A stretch of DNA of 50,249 nucleotides from Pedobacter zeaxanthinifaciens (GTDB lineage: Bacteria > Bacteroidota > Bacteroidia > Sphingobacteriales > Sphingobacteriaceae): assembly GCF_003313335.1 (NCBI RefSeq), contig NZ_QMHP01000004.1:271804-322052 (forward strand). The letters run 5' to 3'. Below the pieces are notes generated by a model. It was not told where the DNA came from. It saw nothing but the letters and a program-made list of their open reading frames with translations, and did no database searches. A program made the translations under genes and the position numbers. Shown here in pieces: positions 16,861 through 26,182 of this stretch. Within the stretch, counting starts at the first letter, position 1; every line of letters starts with the position of its first letter.

Positions 16861-19800
16861 ATGAAAAATCATCTGTTTAAAATCGTTTGTAGCATAATGT
16901 TAGTTATGCTAGGGTTTAAAGCAAGTGCACAGTACAGTGCCACTGTAGACCCAAGCGGTGGAGGTACGCACACTACCATCCAAGCTGCACTAAATGACGC
17001 TCCCTCAAATGCCACATCACCTTATCGAATTTTAATTAAGAAAGGTGTTTATTACGAAAATTTAACCATTGCAAAACCGTTCATCCAGTTTATTGGGGAG
17101 GATGTAGCGAAAACCATCATCACCTATAATAATGCAAATGGTAAGAGTATGCCGGGCGGAGGTACGTATGGTACGGCAAACTCAGCTTCGGTGATTATCA
17201 ATTCGGATGATTTTAGTGCGGCTAACGTAACTTTCGAAAATAGCACAGGGGATGCTCCTCAGGCATTGGCTATTAACGTAAGTGGCGACAGGGCATCTTT
17301 TAAAAATTGTAGGTTTTTAGGTGGGCAGGATACATTTTTATCCTACAACTCTAAATATCCTCAATCACTTTACAAGTGTTACATTGAGGGCGTGGTTGAT
17401 TTTATTTTTGGTAACGCAAAAACTGTTTTTGACGAATGTGTAATTTATCCACGAGATAGGGTAGATAACCAAGCAAGCAGTTATATTACAGCATCTAACA
17501 CTCGTGAAACTAAAGGGTTTTTATTTAGAAATTGCCAAATTATTGCCAACAGAGGAGTTACCAAGTATGTATTAGGTAGGCCTTGGCAAAATGATGCAGC
17601 TACTGCTGATCCAAAATCGACGGCGGCTACCGTGTTCATCAACACTAAAATGAGTAATGTAGTTAAGCCGGAAGGTTGGTCTATTTGGGATGCTGGTACG
17701 GACGTGAGCAAGGTAATTTACGCAGAGTATGGCTCAATGGATATGAATGGAAATCCATTGGATGTTAGCTCTCGTGTAAATTGGTCAAAGCAATTAACAT
17801 CAATTGAGGCTGCGGAGTATTTGGATAATAACATCGTTTTCAAGGATAGAAATAACAATGTTTGGGATCCTTATGCGGTGTTTTTAGATGGTAACGCCGT
17901 ACCAACTAACAGATTAGCAATCTCTAATTTCAAGTATACAAAAACTGGTAACGAGCTTACCTTCAAGTGGAATTTAAACTGGCCTGAAAATAACGTAACC
18001 TATCGTTTGTATCGTATTGCCGATGGTGGTACTCCAACGTTAGTGAATGAGCAAACAATCGGCGGTAACGACGTAAATTTAGCTTACGCACCTACTACAG
18101 GTAAAGAAACCGTTCCGCCATCAATGTCAACTTATCAATATTACGTTGAAGCAACATCAGCAAGCGGAACAGCACGTTCAGAAAGTGCAACTATTGCCGC
18201 AATTCCGGCAATTACAGCTGGTACAATTACGGGTGCTCTTCTTCAAGGCACTGATGGACCTTCGGCTACAAAAGTTTACACCCTTTCGGCAACTTATCTT
18301 TCAGGAAATTTAACCGTAACTCCGCCTGCCAACTTTCAGGTAAGTAATGATAACGGACAAACTTGGTACAGTGCTGGTTCGCCATTGGTAATTACACCAA
18401 GTAGTGGCTCTGTTAGCACTACCATATTAGTGAGGTTAAACACCAATGATGCTACGGGTACTTACTCGGGAAATATTACCCACACCAGTACCAATGCCAC
18501 TACCGTAAATGTTGCCGTAAGCGCTTCAAAAGTTAACTATTCACTCATTGATTTAAAGGAATTGATTCGTTGGGAGCTCACGGCAAACAACACAGCTACA
18601 GCGGCTACTGGAGTAACAGCTACTACACCAACTTTCAATAACCTTGCGCTGTCTGACGGTACTACGGTAACGGCGGTGCCTGCTTACTCTACCACCCATG
18701 GACAAGCGTTTGGTGCAACAGCGACCGGTTTGTGGGGAACTGCAGCTGGTGGTCCAGGTGGTAACTTAAGTCGTACGCACTACGAAGAATTTACAGTAGT
18801 ACCTGCGGCAGGTAAAATGCTAACTGTTCAAGAGCTTTTGCTCTCAACCAATTTTTATAACACATCATCTAACACCAAAATAGGAGTTTCTTACTCGATA
18901 GATGATTTTACAACTGTCTCTGAAATTACAGGCGGTTACGATGGTACCAACGTAGCATTGGCTAATACTGCCTTTGGAGCTTTTACCGCACCAGCGCTAA
19001 TTACAAATGGCACCGGTGGAACTACTCAACAATTCAGGTTCATTTTAAATGGTGATAATGGCGTAGTTGTTCCAGCCGGAAAAACTTTAAAAGTACGTTT
19101 ATATTTTAGTTGTGGTAGTACCTCTAGCGGCAGGTACGCTAAATTAAAATCGGTTTATTTTAAAGGAGCGATAGACCAACAACCGGTTAACGGAGATTTT
19201 AGAACAATTGCAAGTGGTAGCTGGACCGATGTATCCATTTGGCAAAAATATGACGGTACGAATTGGAATGCAGTAACCGATTATCCAGTGTACAATTCTG
19301 GAGGTACTTCTTACATTGAAAAAGGGCATAGCGTAATTTTGCCCACACTAACGCAAGGATTTGGATATTGCAATAATTTCTACGTAAAAACTGGCGCTAC
19401 TTTAACTATCCCTTCTGGCAATACAGTAAATTTTGCAAATCAATCCCCTAATTTCTTTGTGGATGGTAATTTTGTAAACAGCGGAAGCATTGGCAATAAC
19501 GGTACCTATAATGTAAAGATAAATGCAGGTGGTACATTTAAAAATGCGGGTTCTTTGGCCAACGTAGGTTCAGCTAATTTTACCGTTGCAGGTACGTATG
19601 AGCATGCTGCAAATTCCAACACCATGCCGGGTGCAGTAAGTTTTGAAGATGGCTCTACCTTCTTGATTTCGGGAATCACTACATCTCAAACCGGGATCCT
19701 TAAAAATACAATTAGTTATTACAACGTAACTTGGGATAACCCTTCGCAAGTGAATTACTATGCTTTCCAAGGTAATCTAGTCTCTAACATTAGGGGTAAA

Positions 19801-21177
19801 TTTACCGTTAACAGTACCGGATCAACTTACTTAGCCTTATTAAACAACAGTGGTACTATTGGTTTGGGTAGTTATGAGCAAAACGGCGGACGCGTATTGG
19901 TAAGAGAGAACAGCACGGTTAATGCCATTTTTAACGTTAATGGAGATTTTGTGGTAAACAGTGGTACGTTCGAATCAAATTCGGCATCAGTAAAATTGAA
20001 CTTAAAAGGTGCTACAGGTAACTATAAATACAATGATGCGGGTAACTTGCTAACTAACCTAACGGTTGATGTAGTTGGAAATTACACCTTGCAATCGCCA
20101 GTAGCTTCAAGCAATTTAACGGTTGAAAATGGTGTTTTAACGCTAGGCAACAACTCTTTAACAGTAAATACCATTACCAGAGACAATGCCGCTACTGGTT
20201 ATGTAATTACTAGTGGTACGGGAAGTTTAATCGTGAAAAACATCGGTTCAACTTCGGTATCAGTACCTTTGGGAACTAACTTAGGCTACTCGCCAGTTGC
20301 TATTGCAAACACTGGTACATCGGGCGATTTCTCTTTCAGCCTAAAATCTGGTTTTGATAACCCATTACCTTCTAATGCAACTAAATCTGTTAACTTGCAG
20401 TGGAACATTACTCCATTGGGTAGCGGAGCTAATGCCAACTTACAATTCCAGTGGACTGCAGCTAACCATAACGCAGGCTTTTTAACTACAGATCCGGTGA
20501 GCGTAGCCAATTACCATAATGGTGCATACATAGGTTATGGCGCAACAGTAACAGGTACCAATCCTTACGTTGCAACTATAAGTGGCATTAATCAATTTAG
20601 CCCTTTCGTGGTAATTAATAATGGTGTACTTCCATTGGATTTAATTGTTTTTGAAGCTAAAAAAGTAGGTACGGCAACCAACCCTCAGGTAAACTTAAGT
20701 TGGAAAACTACCAACGAAGTAAACACACTTAAATTTGAGCTGCTTAGAAAAGGTAGTCAGGGTAATTTCGCAGTAATCAATACTCAAGCTTCAAAAAATA
20801 CTGCTGGCGAGCATCAATACAGCTTTACCGATCGTACGCCGCTAACTGGTGATAATTACTACCAGCTTAAGCAATATGATATAGATGGTAAGTTTACTGT
20901 AAGTGAGGTGAGATTAGTGAGTGTAGGTGAAATCAATACCGCTTTTGGCGCTTATCCAAATCCTACCGATGGTTGGATTACAATTAACCACCAATTATTA
21001 ACTGCAAACGCAGAAGTTGTGGTAGTGGATATGCAGGGCAGAAAACAATTGACGCAACCTGCAACAAAAGGGGAAAGCAGTACCAAAGTTAATTTAACTG
21101 CACTTCCAAAAGGTTTGTATATGGTAAGTTTAGTTGCCGATGGAAACAAACAGGTAATTAAAGTAGTGAAGAGATAA
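16861..21177 (+). CDS. Multidomain secreted pectinesterase, CE8 family, T9SS cargo
   Basis: Pectin methylesterase removes methyl groups from pectin and so prepares it for lyases such as the upstream PL1 enzyme. The 1438-residue product has a signal peptide (1-23) and a CE8 beta-helix (about 24-325). The catalytic set is complete: Q156-D157 in GGQDTF, D180 in VDFIFG and R240 in LGRPW. Then follow an FN3-like segment (about 345-450), a beta-sandwich segment (about 455-560), a domain at about 564-770 that resembles the small secreted protein at 11808-13094, a long repetitive beta region rich in Asn, Gly and Thr (about 775-1250), and a T9SS module (1257-1438) ending in AYPNPTDG and LPKGLYMVSL. 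Only the first quarter has a known catalytic role. The length is well above typical CE8 enzymes because of the added modules. Confidence 0.92.
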   Translation: MKNHLFKIVCSIMLVMLGFKASAQYSATVDPSGGGTHTTIQAALNDAPSNATSPYRILIKKGVYYENLTIAKPFIQFIGEDVAKTIITYNNANGKSMPGGGTYGTANSASVIINSDDFSAANVTFENSTGDAPQALAINVSGDRASFKNCRFLGGQDTFLSYNSKYPQSLYKCYIEGVVDFIFGNAKTVFDECVIYPRDRVDNQASSYITASNTRETKGFLFRNCQIIANRGVTKYVLGRPWQNDAATADPKSTAATVFINTKMSNVVKPEGWSIWDAGTDVSKVIYAEYGSMDMNGNPLDVSSRVNWSKQLTSIEAAEYLDNNIVFKDRNNNVWDPYAVFLDGNAVPTNRLAISNFKYTKTGNELTFKWNLNWPENNVTYRLYRIADGGTPTLVNEQTIGGNDVNLAYAPTTGKETVPPSMSTYQYYVEATSASGTARSESATIAAIPAITAGTITGALLQGTDGPSATKVYTLSATYLSGNLTVTPPANFQVSNDNGQTWYSAGSPLVITPSSGSVSTTILVRLNTNDATGTYSGNITHTSTNATTVNVAVSASKVNYSLIDLKELIRWELTANNTATAATGVTATTPTFNNLALSDGTTVTAVPAYSTTHGQAFGATATGLWGTAAGGPGGNLSRTHYEEFTVVPAAGKMLTVQELLLSTNFYNTSSNTKIGVSYSIDDFTTVSEITGGYDGTNVALANTAFGAFTAPALITNGTGGTTQQFRFILNGDNGVVVPAGKTLKVRLYFSCGSTSSGRYAKLKSVYFKGAIDQQPVNGDFRTIASGSWTDVSIWQKYDGTNWNAVTDYPVYNSGGTSYIEKGHSVILPTLTQGFGYCNNFYVKTGATLTIPSGNTVNFANQSPNFFVDGNFVNSGSIGNNGTYNVKINAGGTFKNAGSLANVGSANFTVAGTYEHAANSNTMPGAVSFEDGSTFLISGITTSQTGILKNTISYYNVTWDNPSQVNYYAFQGNLVSNIRGKFTVNSTGSTYLALLNNSGTIGLGSYEQNGGRVLVRENSTVNAIFNVNGDFVVNSGTFESNSASVKLNLKGATGNYKYNDAGNLLTNLTVDVVGNYTLQSPVASSNLTVENGVLTLGNNSLTVNTITRDNAATGYVITSGTGSLIVKNIGSTSVSVPLGTNLGYSPVAIANTGTSGDFSFSLKSGFDNPLPSNATKSVNLQWNITPLGSGANANLQFQWTAANHNAGFLTTDPVSVANYHNGAYIGYGATVTGTNPYVATISGINQFSPFVVINNGVLPLDLIVFEAKKVGTATNPQVNLSWKTTNEVNTLKFELLRKGSQGNFAVINTQASKNTAGEHQYSFTDRTPLTGDNYYQLKQYDIDGKFTVSEVRLVSVGEINTAFGAYPNPTDGWITINHQLLTANAEVVVVDMQGRKQLTQPATKGESSTKVNLTALPKGLYMVSLVADGNKQVIKVVKR

Positions 21178-21209
21178 TTCTCCGGAACCATCCTTAATTA
21201 ACAATAACG

Positions 21210-21244
21210 AACACCTCTAGTCTCAGTGCTAGGGGTGTTTTTTT
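21210..21244 (+). terminator. Intrinsic terminator after the pectinesterase gene
   Basis: AACACCTCTAG at 21210-21220 pairs with CTAGGGGTGTT at 21229-21239 (10 of 11), followed by a T-run to 21244. It closes the pectin gene group before the oppositely oriented lipA. Confidence 0.85.
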
Positions 21245-21379
21245 AGGGGGAGATGTTGATGCTTTGAAGATAATCGTTCATCATGTTTAAATCCGGCATA
21301 AGCCGAAACCATGACATTACATAGCAACAACACCTGCTAATTTAGGCATGCACTGTAATTCAGAAAAAATAGACAGCTG

Positions 21380-22273
21380 TTAAGCAATGCCTTCGATATC
21401 AAATAAATGCTTTTCTGCGTGATAAGAAGAACGTACCAAAGGTCCGCTTTCTACATACTTTAATCCTTTAGCTAAGCCAATTTCTTTGTATTTGGCAAAC
21501 TGGTCCGGGTGTATCCAGTCTACAACTGGGTGATGTGCTTTGGTAGGTTGTAAGTATTGCCCTAAAGTTAAGATGTGAACACCGTTAGCCACTAAGTCGT
21601 CCATCGCTTCAAAAACATCTTCTTCGGTTTCACCTAAGCCTAGCATAATGCCAGTTTTAGTACGCAAACCAAATTCCGAAATTCTTTTCAGGCATTCCAA
21701 GCTGCGGTCGTATTTAGCTTGTATACGTACTTGGCGAGTTAAACGGCGCACTGTTTCCATGTTATGCGAAACCACTTCTGGCCTTTCTTCCAATACGCGG
21801 TATAAATTATCCCACTGTCCTTTAAAATCGGGAATTAGTGTTTCTAAAGTAGTTATCGGACTTTCTCTTCTAATTGCTTGCAACGTTTCGGCCCAAATAA
21901 TAGAACCGCCATCTTTTAAATCATCTCTATCAACAGAAGTAATTACACAGTGCTTAACGCCCATCAGTTTTACCGAATTGGCCACACGATTTGGCTCGTC
22001 TGTATCAACAGCTAAAGGCCTACCAGTTGCCACTGCGCAAAATGAGCATGAACGGGTACAGATGTTTCCTAAAATCATGAACGTTGCCGTACCAGCACCC
22101 CAACATTCGCCCATATTAGGGCAATTGCCACTCTCGCAAATGGTATGTAGTTTATGCTCGTCAACAAGGCTTCTCACCTGGGCATACTCTTTACCAATGG
22201 GTAGTTTAACCCTTAACCAATCAGGTTTACGGGCTTTTTCGGTAGTTGGTGCAACAACTGGAAGTTCAATCAT
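21380..22273 (-). CDS. lipA: Lipoyl synthase (radical SAM)
   Basis: LipA inserts two sulfurs into octanoyl groups on carrier proteins to make lipoyl cofactors for pyruvate and 2-oxoglutarate dehydrogenases. Both iron-sulfur sites are intact. The auxiliary cluster motif C-x4-C-x5-C is C46, C51 and C57. The radical SAM motif C-x3-C-x2-C is C72, C76 and C79. The conserved RSSYHAE near the C-terminus, which supplies the serine ligand, is at 281-287. The 297-residue length is normal. The start at 22273 lies just past a TAACTTTG box. No lipB is seen in the window. Confidence 0.97.
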   Translation of the reverse strand: MIELPVVAPTTEKARKPDWLRVKLPIGKEYAQVRSLVDEHKLHTICESGNCPNMGECWGAGTATFMILGNICTRSCSFCAVATGRPLAVDTDEPNRVANSVKLMGVKHCVITSVDRDDLKDGGSIIWAETLQAIRRESPITTLETLIPDFKGQWDNLYRVLEERPEVVSHNMETVRRLTRQVRIQAKYDRSLECLKRISEFGLRTKTGIMLGLGETEEDVFEAMDDLVANGVHILTLGQYLQPTKAHHPVVDWIHPDQFAKYKEIGLAKGLKYVESGPLVRSSYHAEKHLFDIEGIA

Positions 22274-22277
22274 GTTA

Positions 22278-22285
22278 CAAAGTTA
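22278..22285 (-). promoter_or_regulatory. Candidate -7 element (TAACTTTG) for lipA
   Basis: On the minus strand TAACTTTG matches TAnnTTTG and ends four bases before the lipA ATG, implying a nearly leaderless mRNA. No clear -33 TTG was found at the usual spacing. Confidence 0.4.
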
Positions 22286-22337
22286 CGCAATATTGCCTAA
22301 ATGTTATAAGGTTGAAATGTTGGAAAGTTGTAATGTT

Positions 22338-24437
22338 TTATTGCGCCGCTTTAGGTAATGTAATGTAAAAAGCAGTGCCTTCGCCAAGTTTACTTTCTAC
22401 ATCTAAGCTACCTTGGTTCTGTAAAATCATATCTCTGCATAAAATTAAGCCAATATGATGTCCTTTTTCTCCTGAAGTACCCGTTTGTGAATGGTGGGTG
22501 AGGTTAAATAAATTATCCAAGTCATTTTCACTGATGCCTTTACCTGTATCTTTAATCATACATCTCACTTTTCCATCCACTATTTCAGTGCTAAATGTGA
22601 TTTTACTGTTGGGGTCACAAAATTTTACTGCATTGGAAAGTAAGTTTCTAACCACCACGTGTACCATATTTAAATCTGCAAATACAGTGTCGTTGCTAGA
22701 GGTTTTATTTTCTACCGATAAATTTTTAGCTCTTATTTGCGAATCCATTAGTTTGATGTTATGGTCAATCACATCATGCAAATCTACCTCCGAAGGATTG
22801 ATAACTACCCCTTCCAGCTGACTTTTTGACCACTCCAGCAAATTATCTAAAAACGATGCTGTGGTGTAAACGGTTTCTTCTAAGCGTTGCAAAATGTTGG
22901 TCAATTCCTGTTCGCTAAGTACCCCGCTGTGATACATGCCAAAGAGTGCTTTAAGCGAATGTATGGGCGCCCTTAAATCATGCGAAACAATACTGAAGAA
23001 CTTATTTTTTACTTTGTTCAGCTTTTCGAGTTCAATATTTTGCGCTGAAACTATTTCCATCTGCGTTTTTAACTCTTCATTTAGGGCGCTTAGCTCCTCG
23101 TTAATTTCAGCAGTTTGGTGTTTCTGTAGTTTTAATAGCTCATTAGCGGTTTTATAGCCCGCATTTTTCTTATAATAAAGGATCAAAAGTATAATCAATA
23201 TCAGCAGTAAAACCGAGATAATAGCAATAGCGTAAGAATAATCGGTGATTTTTGCACTGATTTTTTCATTATGCTTTTCCAGATTTTTGTTGTCAGTGTT
23301 AACACGGGCCAAATCGTCTAAAATTACTTCGCGTTTGGTTTCTGTTTCCTTTAGGCTATCGGTAATTGCTAAATAATCAGATTGATGCTCAAGTGCATCG
23401 GCAAATTTCTTTTGTGCAGTTTCAACCTTAATCAAGTACTCTAATGATTGAGCTACCAAGCCTTTTGAGTCAGATTCCTTTGCCTTCACCATCGCAGTTT
23501 TAGCGTATTCCTCTGCCTTTTTGTAATCTTTTAAATTGAGATAAGTTTCGGAAATCGACATTAGAACGATAGCTTCCTGATATACATTTTTAGTTTGCCT
23601 GTTGTTTTTAAGTGCAATTTCAAAATGCTTTAGGGCTTCTGTATATTTTCCCGAATTGTTTAAAACCAAGCCTATGCCCCAATTGCTTAAGCCAATACCG
23701 TTGATGTCGCCTAATTTTTCTCTAATAGCTAAACTTTGTTTGAAGTAGTCTAACGCTACACGTGGATCACCAATTTTTCTGTTAGAATTTCCCAAAGAAA
23801 AGAGCGCATTGGCTAAACCAACTTGATCGTTAGGCGTCTCCCGTACATTTTCTAATACTTGTTTAAAATAAAGGTCGGCAGTTTTATACTCCTTTAAATC
23901 GAAGTAAATGGAGCCTAAATTCATGATGCATTGGTTAATGCCTCGCTTGTAATTGAGCTGTCGATATATTTTTAAAGACTCTTCGTAGTTTTTTACAGAT
24001 TCACGTTTTTTATCTTGCCTATCTAATATAAAACCAATATTTACATACCCTCTGGCCATGCCATTGAGGTAATTGATGGCTTTTGCTTTTTCGTGCCCTA
24101 GCCTAAAATAATAAAGTCCACTGTCCAAGTTGCTCCGTACCGCATGGGCAATACCCATGTCCAAATAGGCGTTGGCTATAGTAGAGTCTATATTGTTTTT
24201 TTCCGCAAGGCGAAGATATTGATTGGCGTAATAGTATTTTTTGATGGGATCTACAGAAGTATAAGCGGCAGATAACTTTCGCAACACTTTGATCTGTGTA
24301 GTATCCGGATCTGTTGGCTTAAGCTGCCCCAGCAAATCATCTATTTTAGAAGTTTGTGCGCTTGCTATAAAACACGAACAAAATAATAGCATGTAGATGA
24401 GCGCATGCTTTTTTGAGCGTTTGATGGCATTGAGCAT
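22338..24437 (-). CDS. TPR-containing sensor histidine kinase, membrane-bound, orphan
   Basis: The 699-residue product begins with a signal peptide (about 1-27, ending ASAQ). Residues about 45-355 form a series of tetratricopeptide repeats, visible as recurring helix pairs such as VALDYFKQSLAIREKLGD and YTEALKHFEIALKNN. One transmembrane helix (about 400-422) and a coiled-coil linker (about 425-478) follow. The kinase core has an H-box FFSIVSHDLRAP with H486, an N-box (VVRNLLSNAVKF) and a G-box (DTGKGISENDL). No receiver domain is attached and no response regulator is adjacent. The TPR part is predicted to be periplasmic, and its signal is unknown. This layout is common in Bacteroidota. Confidence 0.9.
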   Translation of the reverse strand: MLNAIKRSKKHALIYMLLFCSCFIASAQTSKIDDLLGQLKPTDPDTTQIKVLRKLSAAYTSVDPIKKYYYANQYLRLAEKNNIDSTIANAYLDMGIAHAVRSNLDSGLYYFRLGHEKAKAINYLNGMARGYVNIGFILDRQDKKRESVKNYEESLKIYRQLNYKRGINQCIMNLGSIYFDLKEYKTADLYFKQVLENVRETPNDQVGLANALFSLGNSNRKIGDPRVALDYFKQSLAIREKLGDINGIGLSNWGIGLVLNNSGKYTEALKHFEIALKNNRQTKNVYQEAIVLMSISETYLNLKDYKKAEEYAKTAMVKAKESDSKGLVAQSLEYLIKVETAQKKFADALEHQSDYLAITDSLKETETKREVILDDLARVNTDNKNLEKHNEKISAKITDYSYAIAIISVLLLILIILLILYYKKNAGYKTANELLKLQKHQTAEINEELSALNEELKTQMEIVSAQNIELEKLNKVKNKFFSIVSHDLRAPIHSLKALFGMYHSGVLSEQELTNILQRLEETVYTTASFLDNLLEWSKSQLEGVVINPSEVDLHDVIDHNIKLMDSQIRAKNLSVENKTSSNDTVFADLNMVHVVVRNLLSNAVKFCDPNSKITFSTEIVDGKVRCMIKDTGKGISENDLDNLFNLTHHSQTGTSGEKGHHIGLILCRDMILQNQGSLDVESKLGEGTAFYITLPKAAQ

Positions 24438-24522
24438 AAATAGGCGTTTACGTTTACGTGTTTAAAACACCTTTAAATATAGATAAATATTTTTATTTAC
24501 TCTAATTTGGAATATTTTGAAA

Positions 24523-25080
24523 TCACACTTTTAATAAACCTCTAAAACCTCGTGCTGCATAATAGGATTGTGCTCCATTGTGATAAACAAATACAGTGTT
24601 ATAGCGGCGGTCGCAAAATAAAGCGCCATCAAGCTGGCGTATAAGATCAGGAGTTTGTATCCAGCTAGAAGTTTTAAGGTCAAACTCGCCAAGTGTTTGT
24701 AATTCTCGATATTGTACCTCGTTTAAAAGTTCAATGCCCATTTCATTTGCCATGTTCACCGCACTATCACTAGGTTTATGTTCTTTTCTAGCCTCCAATG
24801 CAGCATGGTCGTAGCATAAACTTCTACGGCCTTTTGGGCTTTCAGCTGCACAATCCACAAAAGTGTAGGTATTGGTAGTTTCATCGTAGGCCACTACATC
24901 AGGTTCGCCATCGGTAATATCCATTTCATTTAACGACCATAGTTTTTCTGGGCTAGCTTCCAATTTTGCTTGTATGTTATGCCATTGCAGGTTTGGATGC
25001 CGTTTAATATTTTTCTCGAAACGAATTTTAAGGATACTGAGTAGCTCTTGACTTTGTTGCGGAGTAAGTTTTTTGCTCAT
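24523..25080 (-). CDS. DUF4256 family protein
   Basis: This soluble 185-residue protein matches what I remember of the DUF4256 family. The most conserved part is the C-terminal half, with ANEMGIELLNEVQYRELQ (about 110-127), GALFCDRRYNTVFVYHNGA and YYAARGFRG. An acidic segment MDITDGEPDVVAYD lies near residue 53. No catalytic function is known to me. It is 5 bases downstream of the YdeI-like gene and is probably co-transcribed with it. Confidence 0.8.
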   Translation of the reverse strand: MSKKLTPQQSQELLSILKIRFEKNIKRHPNLQWHNIQAKLEASPEKLWSLNEMDITDGEPDVVAYDETTNTYTFVDCAAESPKGRRSLCYDHAALEARKEHKPSDSAVNMANEMGIELLNEVQYRELQTLGEFDLKTSSWIQTPDLIRQLDGALFCDRRYNTVFVYHNGAQSYYAARGFRGLLKV

Positions 25081-25085
25081 GTTTT

Positions 25086-25664
25086 TTAATCATTCAAACC
25101 TTTACCATTTAAAATTTGTGAAATGCATTTATCAACTCTTGCTGCTCGAGTTTTAGCTTGTTTGGCATCAGAAAAGTAAAATAAATAAGCACGTTGCCTA
25201 CCTGGCGTTAGTGCTTCAAATGCGGTTTTTAAGGCAGGTAATGCTGCTAGCTTTGTTTTAAATTCCTCTGCTACTTCAAAGTCTTCCGTCTTTTTCAATT
25301 CAACCTTTAGCCCAGCTTTTTCTACTTCAATGGCTTCAAATATGGACGATGTAATTTCTTGCTTTAACTTTGTGATTTCTTTTGCTTGCGTAAACCTCAT
25401 TTGCCTTGCCGACTGCACATTGTCGGTTTGTTGAATGAGTAAACCATGCGAATTATCCAACAATGCACCCTTGAAAAATAGTAAAGCGCAATAATCCTTA
25501 AATCCATGTATTAAAACAATATTGGCTTTATTTAAGGTGTAGCAGGGTTGTCCCCATTTAAAGTCTTCATTTAACCCACATGCTAGCACAATGGCCCTCA
25601 AGGTTTCAAATTCTTCTTTCCATTGCTCAGCTCTGCTTAAAAATTGGTCTACTTTGGCGTTCAT
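25086..25664 (-). CDS. YdeI/OmdA-like protein with DUF1801-type N-terminus
   Basis: The 192-residue product has an N-terminal DUF1801-like region (about 15-115), with EDFKWGQPCYTL and FKGALLDNSHGLL. Its C-terminal region has a YdeI/bacteriocin-protection (OmdA)-like pattern: FKTKLAALPALKTAFEALTPGRQRAY is split over residues about 135-160, and DAKQAKTRAARVDKCI follows near 170. Members are small soluble proteins linked to stress or peptide tolerance in some bacteria. The true activity is unknown. The gene precedes the DUF4256 gene in a likely two-gene unit. Confidence 0.8.
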   Translation of the reverse strand: MNAKVDQFLSRAEQWKEEFETLRAIVLACGLNEDFKWGQPCYTLNKANIVLIHGFKDYCALLFFKGALLDNSHGLLIQQTDNVQSARQMRFTQAKEITKLKQEITSSIFEAIEVEKAGLKVELKKTEDFEVAEEFKTKLAALPALKTAFEALTPGRQRAYLFYFSDAKQAKTRAARVDKCISQILNGKGLND

Positions 25665-25747
25665 ATACTTTGGTTAATGCGATAAAGTTAGGAATAGCTC
25701 GGCTAAAGAAAAATTTAGGCCTAAAATATTTGCACTAGCGTGAATAC

Positions 25748-26182
25748 TTAAATCGCTATTTCGAAAACTTTTTGCTCTTTACTTAAGGAAAAACCAAGCG
25801 AGAGATAGAATTGATGACTCTGTTTGCGGGTTACATTACAGCGCAACTTAATTTGATCAATTTGCTTACTAATGCTCCATTGTTTACTTGCCTCAATCAA
25901 ATGCCTGCCCAGCTGTTTTCCTCTATTGTTTTTGTGTACAACTAAGCCGGTAACTTCTACAAAAATTGGACTTTCAACCCGTAAGCAAACTAAACAGTGT
26001 AGCCAGCCAACAATCTCGCCATCAATTTTGGCTACAAAAATGGCATGATCATTTAAGCCGATAATATCGGAAAGTATTTGTTTCAAGCGGTCTAAGTCAT
26101 TGTTATACCCCAGCTGTAAGGATAGCTCACAAATTTGTTTTGCTTCGCTTTCGGTAATACTTGTGAGCTTGCTTATCTCCAT
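25748..26182 (-). CDS. GNAT-family acetyltransferase
   Basis: The 144-residue protein has the GNAT fold pattern, with a core strand-turn-helix LVVHKNNRGKQLGRHLIEAS (about 85-104). The acetyl-CoA pyrophosphate loop is N-RGKQLG. Before it is FVAKIDGEIVGWLHC, the usual beta strands. The start codon overlaps the stop of the PAP2-type gene upstream (TAATG), so it is translationally coupled to the last sphingolipid gene. It could act on a lipid intermediate or simply be appended to the operon; the sequence does not decide this. Confidence 0.8.
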   Translation of the reverse strand: MEISKLTSITESEAKQICELSLQLGYNNDLDRLKQILSDIIGLNDHAIFVAKIDGEIVGWLHCLVCLRVESPIFVEVTGLVVHKNNRGKQLGRHLIEASKQWSISKQIDQIKLRCNVTRKQSHQFYLSLGFSLSKEQKVFEIAI

